Below, in pieces: positions 47,628-58,234 of a DNA stretch of 64,000 nucleotides. The first letter of the stretch is position 1. Every line of letters begins with the position of its first letter. The notes beneath the pieces were generated by a model that was not told the DNA's origin, made no database searches, and saw nothing but the letters and a program-made list of their open reading frames with translations. Source of the stretch: Nymphaea colorata (lineage: Eukaryota; Streptophyta; Magnoliopsida; Nymphaeales; Nymphaeaceae); assembly GCF_008831285.2 (NCBI RefSeq), contig NC_045144.1:13381858-13445857 (forward strand). Direction: 5' to 3'. Made by a program: the position numbers and the translations under genes.

Positions 47628-48074
47628 TAGTCTTAGTAGCATGATTGGAAAAAAGAAAAGCACCATTCTATAGACTGAGAATCAACATGAATAACATCAA
47701 AATTACCTATCTAAATTTAACAAGCATTCTTTTCAAAGGCCTCAAGATAGTTCGACATGTATAATGGACAACTATTAGACAGTGAAACATTGTCGCACAT
47801 GAAGAATTGTTAAGACAACTCAAAAGGAAAATTGTAACCAGCTATAAAGAAACCCGATCATATGTAGACAAAACAGAGTGAAACATTCATATCATGCTAA
47901 TTGATTTCATATGCTGCTTTAGGATTGATAAATTGTCCACAATGCTTTGAGATGCTGAGTCGATGGAAAGAGGAAGAGCATGAGTTCAGGTATCTTTTCT
48001 TTGTCATTGGCCTTTGCTTGTGGAGAAACCAAAAGGTTTGAGAGACTAAGGAACATTTGATAATGATAACTTAC

Positions 48075-48151
48075 AAGTGACCCAAAGGTGTTGTCTGAAT
48101 CTGGTTCACTTGAGAAGAATATGTTGATGTCTGGCAAGATTTCCATGAAAA
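48075..48151 (-). pseudogene. Probable GDPD-like exon beside the copia 2 insertion
   Basis: Between an acceptor (ATACAG, ending 48152) and a perfect donor (GTAAGT, 48074-48069) the minus strand reads LPDINIFFSSEPDSDNTFGS L. GDPDL proteins have a similar EPxTNQTYGSL segment just before the first-domain fragment at 47627, so position and strand fit. The likeness is short; confidence is limited. Copia 2 has landed 12 bases upstream of the acceptor. Confidence 0.5.
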
Positions 48152-48158
48152 CTGTATT

Positions 48159-48163
48159 TGGAA
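48159..48163. repeat. Target-site duplication of copia 2, left copy (TGGAA)
   Basis: TGGAA directly precedes the LTR and is repeated at 53628-53632 directly after the other LTR. Confidence 0.95.
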
Positions 48164-48412
48164 TGTAGAAATACGAACAAGAAGAAGACGAAGAGAAACA
48201 ATGATCACGATGTAACGTGGAAAACCCTCAACACGAGGGAGAAAAAACCACGAATGAGGAGGAGTTGGTGCCCACTAGCAGCCAGACTCTCTCTCTCTTA
48301 AGATTATTATTAACTCTTAAGGATTAGGGTTACATGACTTAAGTAGAGCCCAAAACGGGCTACAAGGCGGGTCGGGTATGGATCCGGACCCGAAACCCAC
48401 AATCTATCAACA
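48164..48412 (-). repeat. 3' LTR of copia 2
   Basis: 249 bp; on the minus strand it begins TGTTGATAGATTGTGGG and ends GTATTTCTACA. The stop codon of the gag-pol frame lies within its first bases. Confidence 0.97.
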
Positions 48413-51400
48413 CTCCCCCTCAAGTTGGGCGTACATATCAAACATGCCTAACTTGGATACATTCCTCTCAAATGAAGCTGAAGGAAGAGCTTTCGTCAGA
48501 ACATCAGCAGTTTGGTCTTCAGACTTCATGTAAGGTAAGATCAACTCTTTCGCATCAATCCTTTCCCGAATGAAGTGACGATCAATTTCAACATGTTTTG
48601 TTCTGTCGTGAAGAACAGGATTGTTGGCTAAGTTGATTGCAGACTTATTATCACAATACATCTTCATAGGTCCTTCAATCCCTATTCCAATGTCAGTCAA
48701 CAATATCTTCAACCATAATAACTCTGACACTCCCATAGCAACTGCCCTATATTCTGCCTCTGCACTGAATCTAGAGCAAACATCATGTCTCTTGCTCCTC
48801 CATACAACAAGGTTTCCTCCCAAGTAGACACAGTACCCTGTAGTGGATCGTCTGGTATCACCACAACCTGCCCAATCCGCATCAGAATAGCCCTCGATTT
48901 CCACAGTCTCTTGTTTCACATACAGGAGTCCCTTACCAGGATTTTTCTTCAGGTAGCATAGCACTCTGTCCACAGCCTTCAGATGTGCATCGGTTGGCGC
49001 ATGCATGAATTGGCTCAAAACATTCACCGCAAAGGTGATATCAGGTCTCGTGAGGGTAAGATAAATTAGCTTCCCAACCAAACGTTGATATCTTCCCTTG
49101 TCTTCTTCACAGAGAGGCTCTCCATCTCTAAGACTCAACTTGTGCCCAGTGTCAAAAGGGGTAGGAGTAGGTCTACATCCCAATTTCCCAGTTTCTTCCA
49201 GCAGATCTAATGTATATTTCCTTTGGTTTAGTACAAGACCAGTACTAGACCTAGCAACCTCCATACCAAGAAAATACCTTAGTTTGCCAAGATCTTTGAG
49301 GTCGAATTCTGTAGCCAGTAACCCTTTTAGCTTGATAATCTCCTCCACATCATCTCCAGTAACAATCATGTCATCTACGTAGACGAGCAGGAGAGTAACC
49401 TTGCTCTCCTTCTTCTTCACAAACAGAGTGTGATCTCCATTTCCTTGTTTGTATCCATGACGTATCATCACTCTTCTCAGTCGTTCAAACCACGCTCTGG
49501 GCGATTGCTTAAGGCCATACAATGCCTTTTTCAGCTTACAACACATTTCTGGTTCTTCATATCCTGGAGGCATATGCATATATACTTCTTCTTCGAGGTC
49601 ACCATTGAGGAATGCATTTTTAACATCCAGTTGATACATCTTCCACTCCTTCATCACAGCTAGGGATATAACCACCCTCACAGTCTTCATTTTCGCAACA
49701 GGAGCAAAGGTTTCCAAGTAATCAATTCCATATTTCTGGCTAAACCCCTTGGCCACAAGTCGAGCTTTATATCTTTCAACACTCCCATCTGGTTTGTACT
49801 TGATGGTATACACCCATTTGGATCCAACTAGGTGAGCGGCTTCAGGAATCTTCACCACTTCCCATGTCAAGTTTCTTCTTAGGGCATCTATTTCTTCTTT
49901 CATTGCATCAACCCACTTGGAGTCACTTTGAGCTTCAGCGACAGTCCTGGGAATCACAGCCAAAGAAAGAGTAGAAACAAAGCACTTGTAATCTTTCCCA
50001 AGTCTAGAATAAGAAACAAAATTACCAATGGGGTGTTGAGTACATGACCTGACACCCTTTCTCAGGGCAATGGGAAGATCGTCATTCTTCTTTTCAACCT
50101 CATCATGGGTCTCCACGGTCTCCTCGGTAGGACTTGGTTCATCCAGGGAAGGAGTGGCATTGGGATTGGAAGTAGATCCAGCATCACAAGTCATCACCTC
50201 TGTCCGAGTACCTCGTCTAGAGTAGAACTGTCCAAACAACTGAGGGCCTTCCTTCTCAATGCTATTGTCACCCCTTTCCTCCTTCTCAGGCACATCAACA
50301 GTATTAAGTGATTCTGCTTTCTTGTAGTCCAAAAAATCTATAAACTGAAGTTCCTGTCTTTGAGAATACTCTTCCCTGCCCACAGACTGCTCCCCCTGAA
50401 GAGGATTCGCACCAAAGTAAGAGGCATGTTCCAAGAAGGTAACATCCCTCGTAACATAAGCTCGACCAGTAATAGGATCAATACATTTGTATCCTTTTTG
50501 TGAAGGGGAGTATCCAACAAAGACACCTTTGATAGACCTAGGATCAAGTTTCTTGACATTTGGACTGTGATCATGGATAAAACATACACAACCAAAAACA
50601 CGAGGAGGAAGAGGAAATGGTGGACGACTGCCAGGAAGCAACGAGTGGGGAGTCCTACCATTCAAAACACGACTGGGCATGCGGTTAATAAGATAGACAC
50701 TAGTAAGAACTGCATCACCCCAATAGTGTTTAGGAAGATTTCTCTGAAACAAAAGAGCCCTGGTGACATTAAGAAGTTGATGATTTTTCCTTTCAGCTAC
50801 CCCATTTTGAGGGGGGGTGTAACTACAGGATGTCTCGTGAACAATCCCCCGTTGTCTAAGAAACTCCTCAACAGGCCGACACATGTACTCACGGGCATTA
50901 TCGAACCTAAAAGTTTTAACATTCGCACCATACTGGGTATGCACAAGAAGAATAAATGTCTCGATGATTTGAGGAACCTCGCTGCGGTCTTTTAACAAGT
51001 ATATAAATGTAGCACGAGAGAAATCATCAATGAAAGTGATAAAATACTGGAAACCTTGACGGGTATGAATGCCCGAAGGTCCCCATACATCAGAGTGAAT
51101 CAGAGAAAAAGCTTCATTAGCACAACTAGAAGAAAGAGGGTACGAAGCCCTCACATGTTTGGCAAACTGACAAACATCACAAGAAATGGAAGACACATCA
51201 AAGGAGGAACACAAGTCTGGAAACAAATGTTTCAAAATCCCAAAAGGTAAATGCCCAAAACGTTCATGCCAGTACATAAAAGACTGAAGACAATCTTCTC
51301 TTCTCTTATCTGTCTTGCGGATCGCTGTCAACAGAGCAGTAGCCACTTGTATGGGAAGACGATATAATCCATCAGAAGCTAAACCAATCCCAATCCTCTT

Positions 51401-52732
51401 CCCTATCACCAAGTCCTGCAAAACACAATGATCGGCAGATAATATAAGTTCACAATTCAATTCTTTAGTAAGTCTACTGACTGATAAGAGATTTAAAGGA
51501 AACTGGGGAACATGTAAAGCGCCCTGCACATGAAATTTGTCCAACAAGGACAGAGTGCCTTCGCCGGCCACACAGGTAGAGGAACCATCTGCAAGAGAAA
51601 CACGTTCCCTTCCCGAGGACAACTTATACTCATGAAACAATTTTGGATTACCTGTCATGTGATGAGTAGCACCACTATCGACAATCCATTCCCCCACAGA
51701 AGAGTTACCTTGATTGCCAATAACTGCAAGAGCATGATTAGCTGTAGTTCCCTCTGAGGTCTCAGTCTTGTTGACATCGAGCCTGCCCAAATAAGCCCTT
51801 AGTTCACGAAGCTGGTCAGCAGAAATGGAGACTTTTTCTCCACTAGAGGCTTGCACCTCAGACACAGGCGTTCTCCCAGTCAAAGATCTCCCTCTGTTCC
51901 CCTTCTTTTCTGGATGAAGATCCCAGCAATAATCCACAGTGTGACCTGTCTTCTTGCAGTGAGTGCACCTGCGAAGAGACCTAGATGGGCCGCCAGGACC
52001 ACGACTCACGAGAGCAGATCTCTCGTTATAGGGCACAAGTTCCCTCTTCCCTTCTTTTGTAACAAGCCTTCTCTGTTCTTCCGCTTCAACATAGGAGTAC
52101 ACATCTTCAATACTGGACACCTCCCCTGAATTCAAAATCTGGCTTCGAACACCTTCAAACTCATCATTTAAACCTGCTAAAAATAGGAACACCCTGTTTT
52201 CCCATTCATGAGCAACATAGAGCGCCTGATCATGGGGACAATGCCAAGGAATAACAGAATGATAGTCAAGCTCTTCCCACTTGGCTTTCAAAGCCCCATA
52301 GTACTCTGCAACAGACGAGGTCCCTTGTCGAATGCCATAGACTGTCTTCATTACTTGGTAAGTACGAATTGCGGTCTTCTTTTGGCCATACATTTGCTCG
52401 AGGACCACCCACATGTCTCTAGCAGTCTTCTTCCGAAGGATAAGGGGCTGAATATCGGCGGAAACGGAATTGACAATCCAAGTTTTCACTTGATTATCCT
52501 CAAGAAACCAAGTATGCCACACATCACTTGTTCTTGCTGGTTCGGGGTTGCTCCCATCAATATAGGCCATGCGACCACGGCCAGCAATCCCCATGGTCAT
52601 AGCAGGCGACCACGAGAAATAATTATCCTTGGTGAGGCGAAGAGTGATGACCTGCATGGGAACATTCTCAGTTCTAAAAGCCCCTATTTCAGTGGGATTG
52701 GTGTTGACGGTTGACGAGGAAGAGGCTGCCAT
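48407..52732 (-). CDS. Copia 2 gag-pol polyprotein, 1441 aa
   Basis: A single frame makes the whole retrotransposon machinery. Residue positions from the ATG at 52732 (the reading is open two codons further, but only from GTG): gag with a UBN2-type capsid region (about 25-225); CCHC zinc knuckle C256-C269; aspartic protease DSG 352-354; the HHCC-like pre-integrase region (YWHERFGH, about 487-525); integrase core with D548, D611 and E647 and TPPQNGVAERKN; the TV-rich linker; RT about 950-1160 with YVDD 1118-1121; RNase H about 1270-1440 with SDADW (D1284, D1286). All catalytic residues looked for are present. The length is usual for copia gag-pol. The product would be cut by its own protease in cytoplasmic particles. 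Frames on the other strand are shadows. Confidence 0.97.
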   Translation of the reverse strand: MAASSSSTVNTNPTEIGAFRTENVPMQVITLRLTKDNYFSWSPAMTMGIAGRGRMAYIDGSNPEPARTSDVWHTWFLEDNQVKTWIVNSVSADIQPLILRKKTARDMWVVLEQMYGQKKTAIRTYQVMKTVYGIRQGTSSVAEYYGALKAKWEELDYHSVIPWHCPHDQALYVAHEWENRVFLFLAGLNDEFEGVRSQILNSGEVSSIEDVYSYVEAEEQRRLVTKEGKRELVPYNERSALVSRGPGGPSRSLRRCTHCKKTGHTVDYCWDLHPEKKGNRGRSLTGRTPVSEVQASSGEKVSISADQLRELRAYLGRLDVNKTETSEGTTANHALAVIGNQGNSSVGEWIVDSGATHHMTGNPKLFHEYKLSSGRERVSLADGSSTCVAGEGTLSLLDKFHVQGALHVPQFPLNLLSVSRLTKELNCELILSADHCVLQDLVIGKRIGIGLASDGLYRLPIQVATALLTAIRKTDKRREDCLQSFMYWHERFGHLPFGILKHLFPDLCSSFDVSSISCDVCQFAKHVRASYPLSSSCANEAFSLIHSDVWGPSGIHTRQGFQYFITFIDDFSRATFIYLLKDRSEVPQIIETFILLVHTQYGANVKTFRFDNAREYMCRPVEEFLRQRGIVHETSCSYTPPQNGVAERKNHQLLNVTRALLFQRNLPKHYWGDAVLTSVYLINRMPSRVLNGRTPHSLLPGSRPPFPLPPRVFGCVCFIHDHSPNVKKLDPRSIKGVFVGYSPSQKGYKCIDPITGRAYVTRDVTFLEHASYFGANPLQGEQSVGREEYSQRQELQFIDFLDYKKAESLNTVDVPEKEERGDNSIEKEGPQLFGQFYSRRGTRTEVMTCDAGSTSNPNATPSLDEPSPTEETVETHDEVEKKNDDLPIALRKGVRSCTQHPIGNFVSYSRLGKDYKCFVSTLSLAVIPRTVAEAQSDSKWVDAMKEEIDALRRNLTWEVVKIPEAAHLVGSKWVYTIKYKPDGSVERYKARLVAKGFSQKYGIDYLETFAPVAKMKTVRVVISLAVMKEWKMYQLDVKNAFLNGDLEEEVYMHMPPGYEEPEMCCKLKKALYGLKQSPRAWFERLRRVMIRHGYKQGNGDHTLFVKKKESKVTLLLVYVDDMIVTGDDVEEIIKLKGLLATEFDLKDLGKLRYFLGMEVARSSTGLVLNQRKYTLDLLEETGKLGCRPTPTPFDTGHKLSLRDGEPLCEEDKGRYQRLVGKLIYLTLTRPDITFAVNVLSQFMHAPTDAHLKAVDRVLCYLKKNPGKGLLYVKQETVEIEGYSDADWAGCGDTRRSTTGYCVYLGGNLVVWRSKRHDVCSRFSAEAEYRAVAMGVSELLWLKILLTDIGIGIEGPMKMYCDNKSAINLANNPVLHDRTKHVEIDRHFIRERIDAKELILPYMKSEDQTADVLTKALPSASFERNVSKLGMFDMYAQLEGEC
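48413..48424 (-). other. Polypurine tract of copia 2
   Basis: CTTGAGGGGGAG on the minus strand directly upstream of the 3' LTR. Confidence 0.9.
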
Positions 52733-53366
52733 AATCACAGACCAGTCTAGCTACGGGTGAAGCCCAGTAGGCAGCAAGGGCAGCAGGGAGCAACAGCATA
52801 AAAAGGCAGAGAGCAGGCAATGGACAAAACGGAGAACGCCTAAACCTCACCGGCAGAAGAGACAGCAACAGAGAGGCAGCGCCGGAGAAAAAACGAAGCA
52901 GAACGGTGCGGCGCTGGGCGGAAACAGACCGCCGGAACCAGGCAGAGCGGCGCACCGGCGGAAGCAGACCGCCGGAAAAAGACACGGCGGTGGGCGATGC
53001 GTCGGATGACAGAGAGGAACGCCGCTGGACAGAGCGTCGCTGGGCAGGCCGACGCTGGGCAGAAGCGACTGAACAGGAACGACGCTGATCAGGGCGTCGC
53101 TGGGCCGGTCGTCGCTAGGCGGAATCCTGAGCGGCGCTGATCAGGGCGGCGCTGGGCGGAGACGGCGGCGGGGCGATAGACGAAGCTCAGGCGTCGGGCA
53201 CGGACGTCGGGCACGGGCACAAGCGTCGGGCAAGGGCGTCGGGCGAAGCTCGGGCACGAGCGTCGGGCACGGGCGATGAACAGTGCCGGGCGAGACGATG
53301 AACAGTGCCAGGCGAATCCTCCTCCAACACGGGCAAAAGACAAACCAAAAACGCCGGAACTTCACG
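52733..53366 (-). other. GC-rich leader of copia 2
   Basis: The stretch between primer site and gag start is far more GC-rich than the surroundings and is built of short repeats of GTCGGGC, GCGTCGCTGGGC and GATGAACAGTGCC, mostly within 53030-53330. Several frames are open through it simply because of composition. A structured, repeat-built untranslated leader is the likely reading. Confidence 0.7.
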
Positions 53367-53378
53367 GCTCTGATACCA
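53367..53378 (-). other. Primer binding site of copia 2
   Basis: TGGTATCAGAGC on the minus strand, directly adjacent to the 5' LTR, the exact copia initiator tRNA-Met complement. Confidence 0.95.
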
Positions 53379-53627
53379 TGTAGAAATACGAACAAGAAGA
53401 AGACGAAGAGAAACAATGATCACGATGTAACGTGGAAAACCCTCAACACGAGGGAGAAAAAACCACGAATGAGGAGGAGTTGGTGCCCACTAGCAGCCAG
53501 ACTCTCTCTCTCTTAAGATTATTATTAACTCTTAAGGATTAGGGTTACATGACTTAAGTAGAGCCCAAAACGGGCTACAAGGCGGGTCGGGTATGGATCC
53601 GGACCCGAAACCCCCAATCTATCAACA
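53379..53627 (-). repeat. 5' LTR of copia 2
   Basis: 249 bp, identical to 48164-48412 except at one position near its edge (CCC where the partner has CAC). Confidence 0.97.
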
Positions 53628-55167
53628 TGGAAGAAGAAAAAATTAAGAAAGTTGTTATTGAAGGAAACATAGAAATACTTAACACTACTTTGTTTGTATT
53701 AACCCTAACAGAATGTATCATTTCCTAGTTTTAACATCATTGTTGAGCCTTTTTGTATCTTGTAGCTTTCAAACCTTGAAGGCTCGAACTGAGTTGCCAT
53801 AGAACTCAACCTACGTTCAACTATTGATAAAAGAATCGATTACTCCAAATGACAAACGTATTTCTGGTGTCTGGATTTGCAGAAAAGCTACCTCATATGC
53901 TGAAGGTTAATTTCTTTATATTCTTAAGGCACTTGGCAGTGAATCACAAAGGCATCTAGAGGACTGTTTATAAGAATATTGGCATCACTCTCTTTTGCCA
54001 TAGAACCCTTGAGATAGATATTATGTGTTATTAACTTCATTTTTCTAAACAAAATCTGTTGTCTTACATTGATGAATTCCTACCTATTGGTGCCTAAGGG
54101 TTTGCTTTTCTATCATCTGTTAGAGGTCTCTTGCTCTGTTTCTCAAACCCAAGAAGGATCACAAGTACCGTATCCACTGAACTTCTACCACCATTCTATG
54201 GGCTATAGAGCCTTCATCTTGAGCATTATTAATGTCTTTAAAGGGTTAAACATATTTCAAAAGAAATTGTATTCAGAGCCATCATCTACCACCCTATCTA
54301 CTGAACACCATTCTATTGGCCACACAGCCATCGCCTTGAGCATTTAAGATTGTAATCAGCTAATTCTATGTTGGGTTATGTTTTAAATTTCAGCTATGAA
54401 ATATGTAATCTACCAAATTTTAGGTGGTGTCTACATATTTTCTTAGTGAAAAATTTTCGTGCAGCCTTCACTTCTTTTTTTTACAGGCTGAATTAGTAAA
54501 TTTGTTACAAAATCATCAATATGGAGAGAAGAAAGTTAGCTATTGGTGATGAAGGTTCAAAAATATTGTTTAGGAAATTGTTATGTACTTTACACATTGC
54601 TGATCAACTCTGCTGTTGAGGTAGTATAGAAATACATTTATGTTTGCTTTTCATATGCTATTTTTATGGATATCAATTTTGATTCCTTCCGGTTTTTACA
54701 GCCTTATGACTGTTTGCATTCAAATGGCATCTTATAGAATTTGAATTGCAGCAACACTATATGTAGGTACTTTAATGTACGGAACAAGGACAAGCATAGG
54801 AGTTGGAATGGCCTCCTAAAAATATTGATGTAGCGTTAATTTCATTAGATGTATGCAATATTTAAATCCTTTATAGAATTTTACTATTGAATCAGGTTTT
54901 TCTTTTTTCATTCATAATGGACATACTAGTGATAAAGTGCATCGAAAAAGGCAAAGAATGGCGGGGTCACCTCTAAACAGTGAAATAAATCACCTCTAAA
55001 CCTAGAGTAATGGCAACCTAAGCTTTTAAGGTGACCTTTTCACTGGTGGAGCTAGCTGTAGTGATGAAATAGTCGACAACTCTACCGATGACACGCATTC
55101 ACCGCTATAGGCTACCCGAACACGACAAACAGCAGTGACAGTATCGGTATTACTTTCACCGGTATAG

Positions 55168-55183
55168 GCTTGTTTTTGTAGTG
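55168..55183 (-). mobile_element. Possible CACTA transposon terminus
   Basis: On the minus strand CACTACAAAAACAAGC, followed by two related subterminal motifs CACCGGTATAGGC (55158-55170, plus) and CACCGCTATAGGC (55100-55112). This is the usual form of a plant CACTA end. The opposite end was not found. Confidence 0.4.
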
Positions 55184-56230
55184 AATTCTAAGGAAGGAGA
55201 GTTTTATGCAGATATAGTTATGTAGATGTGAAGATTGATACTGGTTAAGTGGTATAGCTGCCTTTTCTCATCAGTGTGTTTCGCTTAGTGCCTGATGCCT
55301 GAAATTTTTTTTGGTTTCCTGATCCTTTTTTTGGAGTAAAAGTAGGTAAACTAGCTACTACCTGGCATATCCTTAGTTGGAAATTTTTCTTTGTTAAATT
55401 GAGCATTAACTCATCCTATATGCATCAATTGTTATAGTATAATTGGTTGCATGGGCAGATGTGTAGAAGACATGTTGCTTGTTTGGTTCCCAAGGGTTTT
55501 ACATTCCTGGGCTGTGAGAAGTGAGATCCTGACACTCAAGTTCAAGGGTGTCGCACACCCCGGTCCACCCAGATTTGATGCAAGCGGGGAGGGTGGGGGG
55601 GGGAGGTTCTTTTCGATCTTTTTAGGTCAATTCACCTTAGCAAAAGTTAAATGGTAAAAATACCTACACTAATTACAAGACACAAAATCAATGGAAAGAA
55701 CTGATCTCAACAAAATTGATAGCCTCAAAATTAAGAAATATTGTTTTAAATTAAAGATATTATGAATAGGTCAAAGGCCCTCTTCCCTTATGCTGGCCAC
55801 TTAGATTGATGTATACATCGGGACCTGGGTAAGACTTCGTCTACTTTACTGTTTATGAGTTTTTTCTTTCATTTACATGTACGTTTCTTCAAAAAATAAA
55901 CAACGAATTAAGGAACATAAACGTTCAAAGAAAAGAACACAAGTACACGATATGTGTGCACAAGGTTTATTAATGTTAGATTTAGTTGCTACTAATCAAA
56001 ATCTTTTTCAAATATATTTTTCTGACTTTTTAATTTTCTATGTCCACTAAAATTTTCATTACATTAAATAATTACAGCATTGAATTTATTCTAGTTGAGA
56101 CAAAAAAGTGGTTCTAAAATCATTCTCTTCCTTCATGTTGTAATGTTTTATTTCCTAAAAATCTTATAATTTGTCATCAAGTTTTGGAAAACTTATTTTT
56201 CCTCCAATGCAGCATCTTTATAAAGCTGTA

Positions 56231-56470
56231 AATCCTTGAAAATTTCTCTATTTTATTTATGTGGCAACATGTTGGTTGAAGAATAAAGTTTGTTACTTAG
56301 AGCTTCATATCAAGGGTACATTTCTTAATCATTTTCATTTATTGATAATAAAGAGAAAAAATCCATGAAAATTTCTCTATTTTATTTTTGTGGCAATATT
56401 TTGGTTGTAAAATAAAAGCTGTTATTTGAGGCTACATATCAAGGGTACATTTTTTGACTGTTTTCATTTC
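56231..56470. repeat. Imperfect direct repeat, period about 131 bp
   Basis: GAAAATTTCTCTATTTTATT and TATCAAGGGTACATTT recur in the same order at 56236/56307 and 56367/56437, with about 85% similarity between copies. Confidence 0.85.
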
Positions 56471-57499
56471 TTCACAGTAATTATAAGTGCATTCCTTCCC
56501 AGTGCATGTAACCTAAATAACATAAATTAGTAATGCTTTGTAAAAAAATTAAAAAATTATGTTATCGCTTTCGTAAATATTCCATTCCAACATTTTGATT
56601 TCCACTCATATGATACAACAAATGAATCTCTTACTTGAATTTTTCCTTTTCATTCCATTCCAAACCAAGTCTTTTCATTTCAAATCAACCATTGATGTGA
56701 TTCTAGCAAAAAAAAAAAAAAAAAACTGACGCAACTATCCCTTTCTTCCGCTTGTTTGCAAAATTCCTTTTTATTTTTTTCGAAAACACAAAGGGCTTGC
56801 TGTGTACACTCAGCCGTTAGCGTCAATAGTGGACGACCTTGTGAAAAAGCAAATTGAGCCCTTCGAGCTGCTAAGATCTCATCTGATGCGATAGAGCATT
56901 AAATGCATGGTCGGAATTCATTTCTTCGATATAAAATTAAGACACGATCTGGGGCTCACAAGGGCTGACAAGGAGTACAAATAGTTTGAACTCAAATCGA
57001 GTTCCCTCACCAAAATTGTATTCAAACTTGACTCATCTATAAGTAAGAATTTAACTTGTAAGAATTCGACTAGTTTAAACTGGATTCGGATGTTCAAATA
57101 TAATAAAGAACTAAGAGTAGCAACTAAATGAGTTAAAACATACGACGCAGGTCTAACATTGAGTTAAACAAGTTAAGCAAGTAAGTCGAGCTCAAACCCA
57201 ACACTGACTTGAGTTCAGTTTGAGTCAAAGCTCAGAGTTTTCTAAGTCAAGTCCAACTCGAGCTACCCAGTGCCCCGTCTCCCCCTCCAACACGCAAGTG
57301 GGCCTCTAACACTATCATGAAAGGAACTCTTTTTTTTAATGACCGACCAATAAATTCCAGTCGTTGGCCCAACCGAAGACCTCTAGGGAAATATGTTTCG
57401 CCCTTCTCATTGAAATGGTCTTCGGAAAATACGTGTCCCTTTGTCCCTTCATCATCGAACATAAGAGGGTGTCGATTGACGCCGAAAGGTGGAATTAAA

Positions 57500-58234
57500 A
57501 TATTGAATATGTCATGCTTCCGGTTATTTTCATCGTTGCGCCGTCCCCCAACTTCTCCAACGCCATGGGAGGTTGCTTCTTTGGCCTCTTCAGCATCAGG
57601 AACAACGGAAACACAAGGAATCAAATATTTGTAGTTGAATTCGACATAGTTCAACAAACAAATTTGCATGATATAGATGAAAGCCATGTGGGTGTCGACA
57701 TCAATGGTGTGAACTCCAGTGCCTTCGAACCGGCTGCTTACTATACAGGGAATCGCAAAAAAGAACAGGGGGTCCTAGACGGCCAGACACCCATTCAAGC
57801 ATGGATAGAATATGATGGGCAAATGAAGTAGCTGAATGTCACCATAGCTCCATTGTCACACCAACTCAAGCCTAATTGCACACTCATTTCACGTTCCATT
57901 GATTTGTCCCCTGTTCTGCGTGAACACATGTATGTTGGATTCTCTTTTGGTACACAAAAGCTGGTAAGCAAGTGCTATATTGTGGCATGGAGCTTTGCAA
58001 TGGATGGAAAAGTTCCAGAGTTAGACCTTTCACACTTTCCCTCTATTCCTCAGGATTGTACTCCTCTGTGGAAGTCTTTTAAGCTGTACCTATACATTTT
58101 TGTAGCTTTAGTGGCTCTATTGGTTATCATCGTCACATTTAGCATTTCCTATTTGACCAAAAGGAAGAGAAAGCTGACATCTGAGAAGATAGAAGGTTGG
58201 GAGATGGACTACCCACATAAGCTTCCCTCCAGAG
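57500..58234 (+). pseudogene. Lectin receptor kinase C, lectin, membrane and juxtamembrane part
   Basis: The plus strand reads a legume-lectin domain from about 57520 (FIVAPSPNFSNAMGG; IFVVEFDIVQQTNLHDIDES; VGVDINGVNS; IQAWIEYDGQMK), then a TAG at 57829-57831 where locus B has Gln, then LNVTIAPLSH, IDLSPVLREHMYVGFSFGTQ, a membrane helix (YIFVALVALLVIIVTFSISY, about 58090-58150), a KRKRK stop-transfer and the juxtamembrane EKIEGWEMDYPHKLPSR. It is cut there by copia 3; removing one CAGAG gives LPSRELYGATKGF, joining the kinase at 62810. The N-terminal third of the lectin domain and a signal peptide are not recognisable (57300-57500). It is the best preserved of the three lectin kinases, but still carries the nonsense codon. 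Confidence 0.9.
58230..58234. repeat. Target-site duplication of copia 3, left copy (CAGAG)
   Basis: CAGAG precedes the 5' LTR and recurs at 62810-62814 after the 3' LTR. Confidence 0.95.

Larger units (their letters stand above)
48164..53627 (-). mobile_element. Copia 2: young, structurally complete Ty1/copia retrotransposon
   Basis: All parts are present in order on the minus strand: 5' LTR 53379-53627, primer site 53367-53378, a GC-rich leader 52733-53366, one gag-pol frame 52732-48407, a polypurine tract, and 3' LTR 48164-48412. The flanking TGGAA duplication is perfect. The two 249-bp LTRs differ at one base (position 48399 against 53615). With no internal stop, it could be active or only recently silenced. 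It lies in an intron of the GDPD-like pseudogene, close to an acceptor site. Confidence 0.97.
53633..57499. other. Stretch without recognisable gene
   Basis: The expected N-terminal GDPD-like exons were looked for on the minus strand and not found. The plus-strand open stretch 54069-54347 (92 codons) contains a loose internal repeat (54169-54225 and 54290-54345) and no known motif. A CACTA-like end lies at 55168-55183 and a 131-bp-period repeat at 56231-56470. The segment 56980-57240 has repeated GAGTT, GTCGAG and CTCGAG-like motifs typical of small DNA transposons. Confidence 0.45.

Noticed and set aside
48621-52714. Plus-strand open frames of 60-168 codons over copia 2
   Set aside because: They are antisense shadows of the gag-pol frame, with no motifs of their own.
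54069-54347. 92-codon plus-strand frame as a gene
   Set aside because: Internal repeat without known domain, not conserved in any way that can be judged here.
57247-57687. Minus-strand frame of 146 codons opposite lectin kinase C
   Set aside because: It overlaps the sense lectin domain, which has clear homology; the antisense frame has none.
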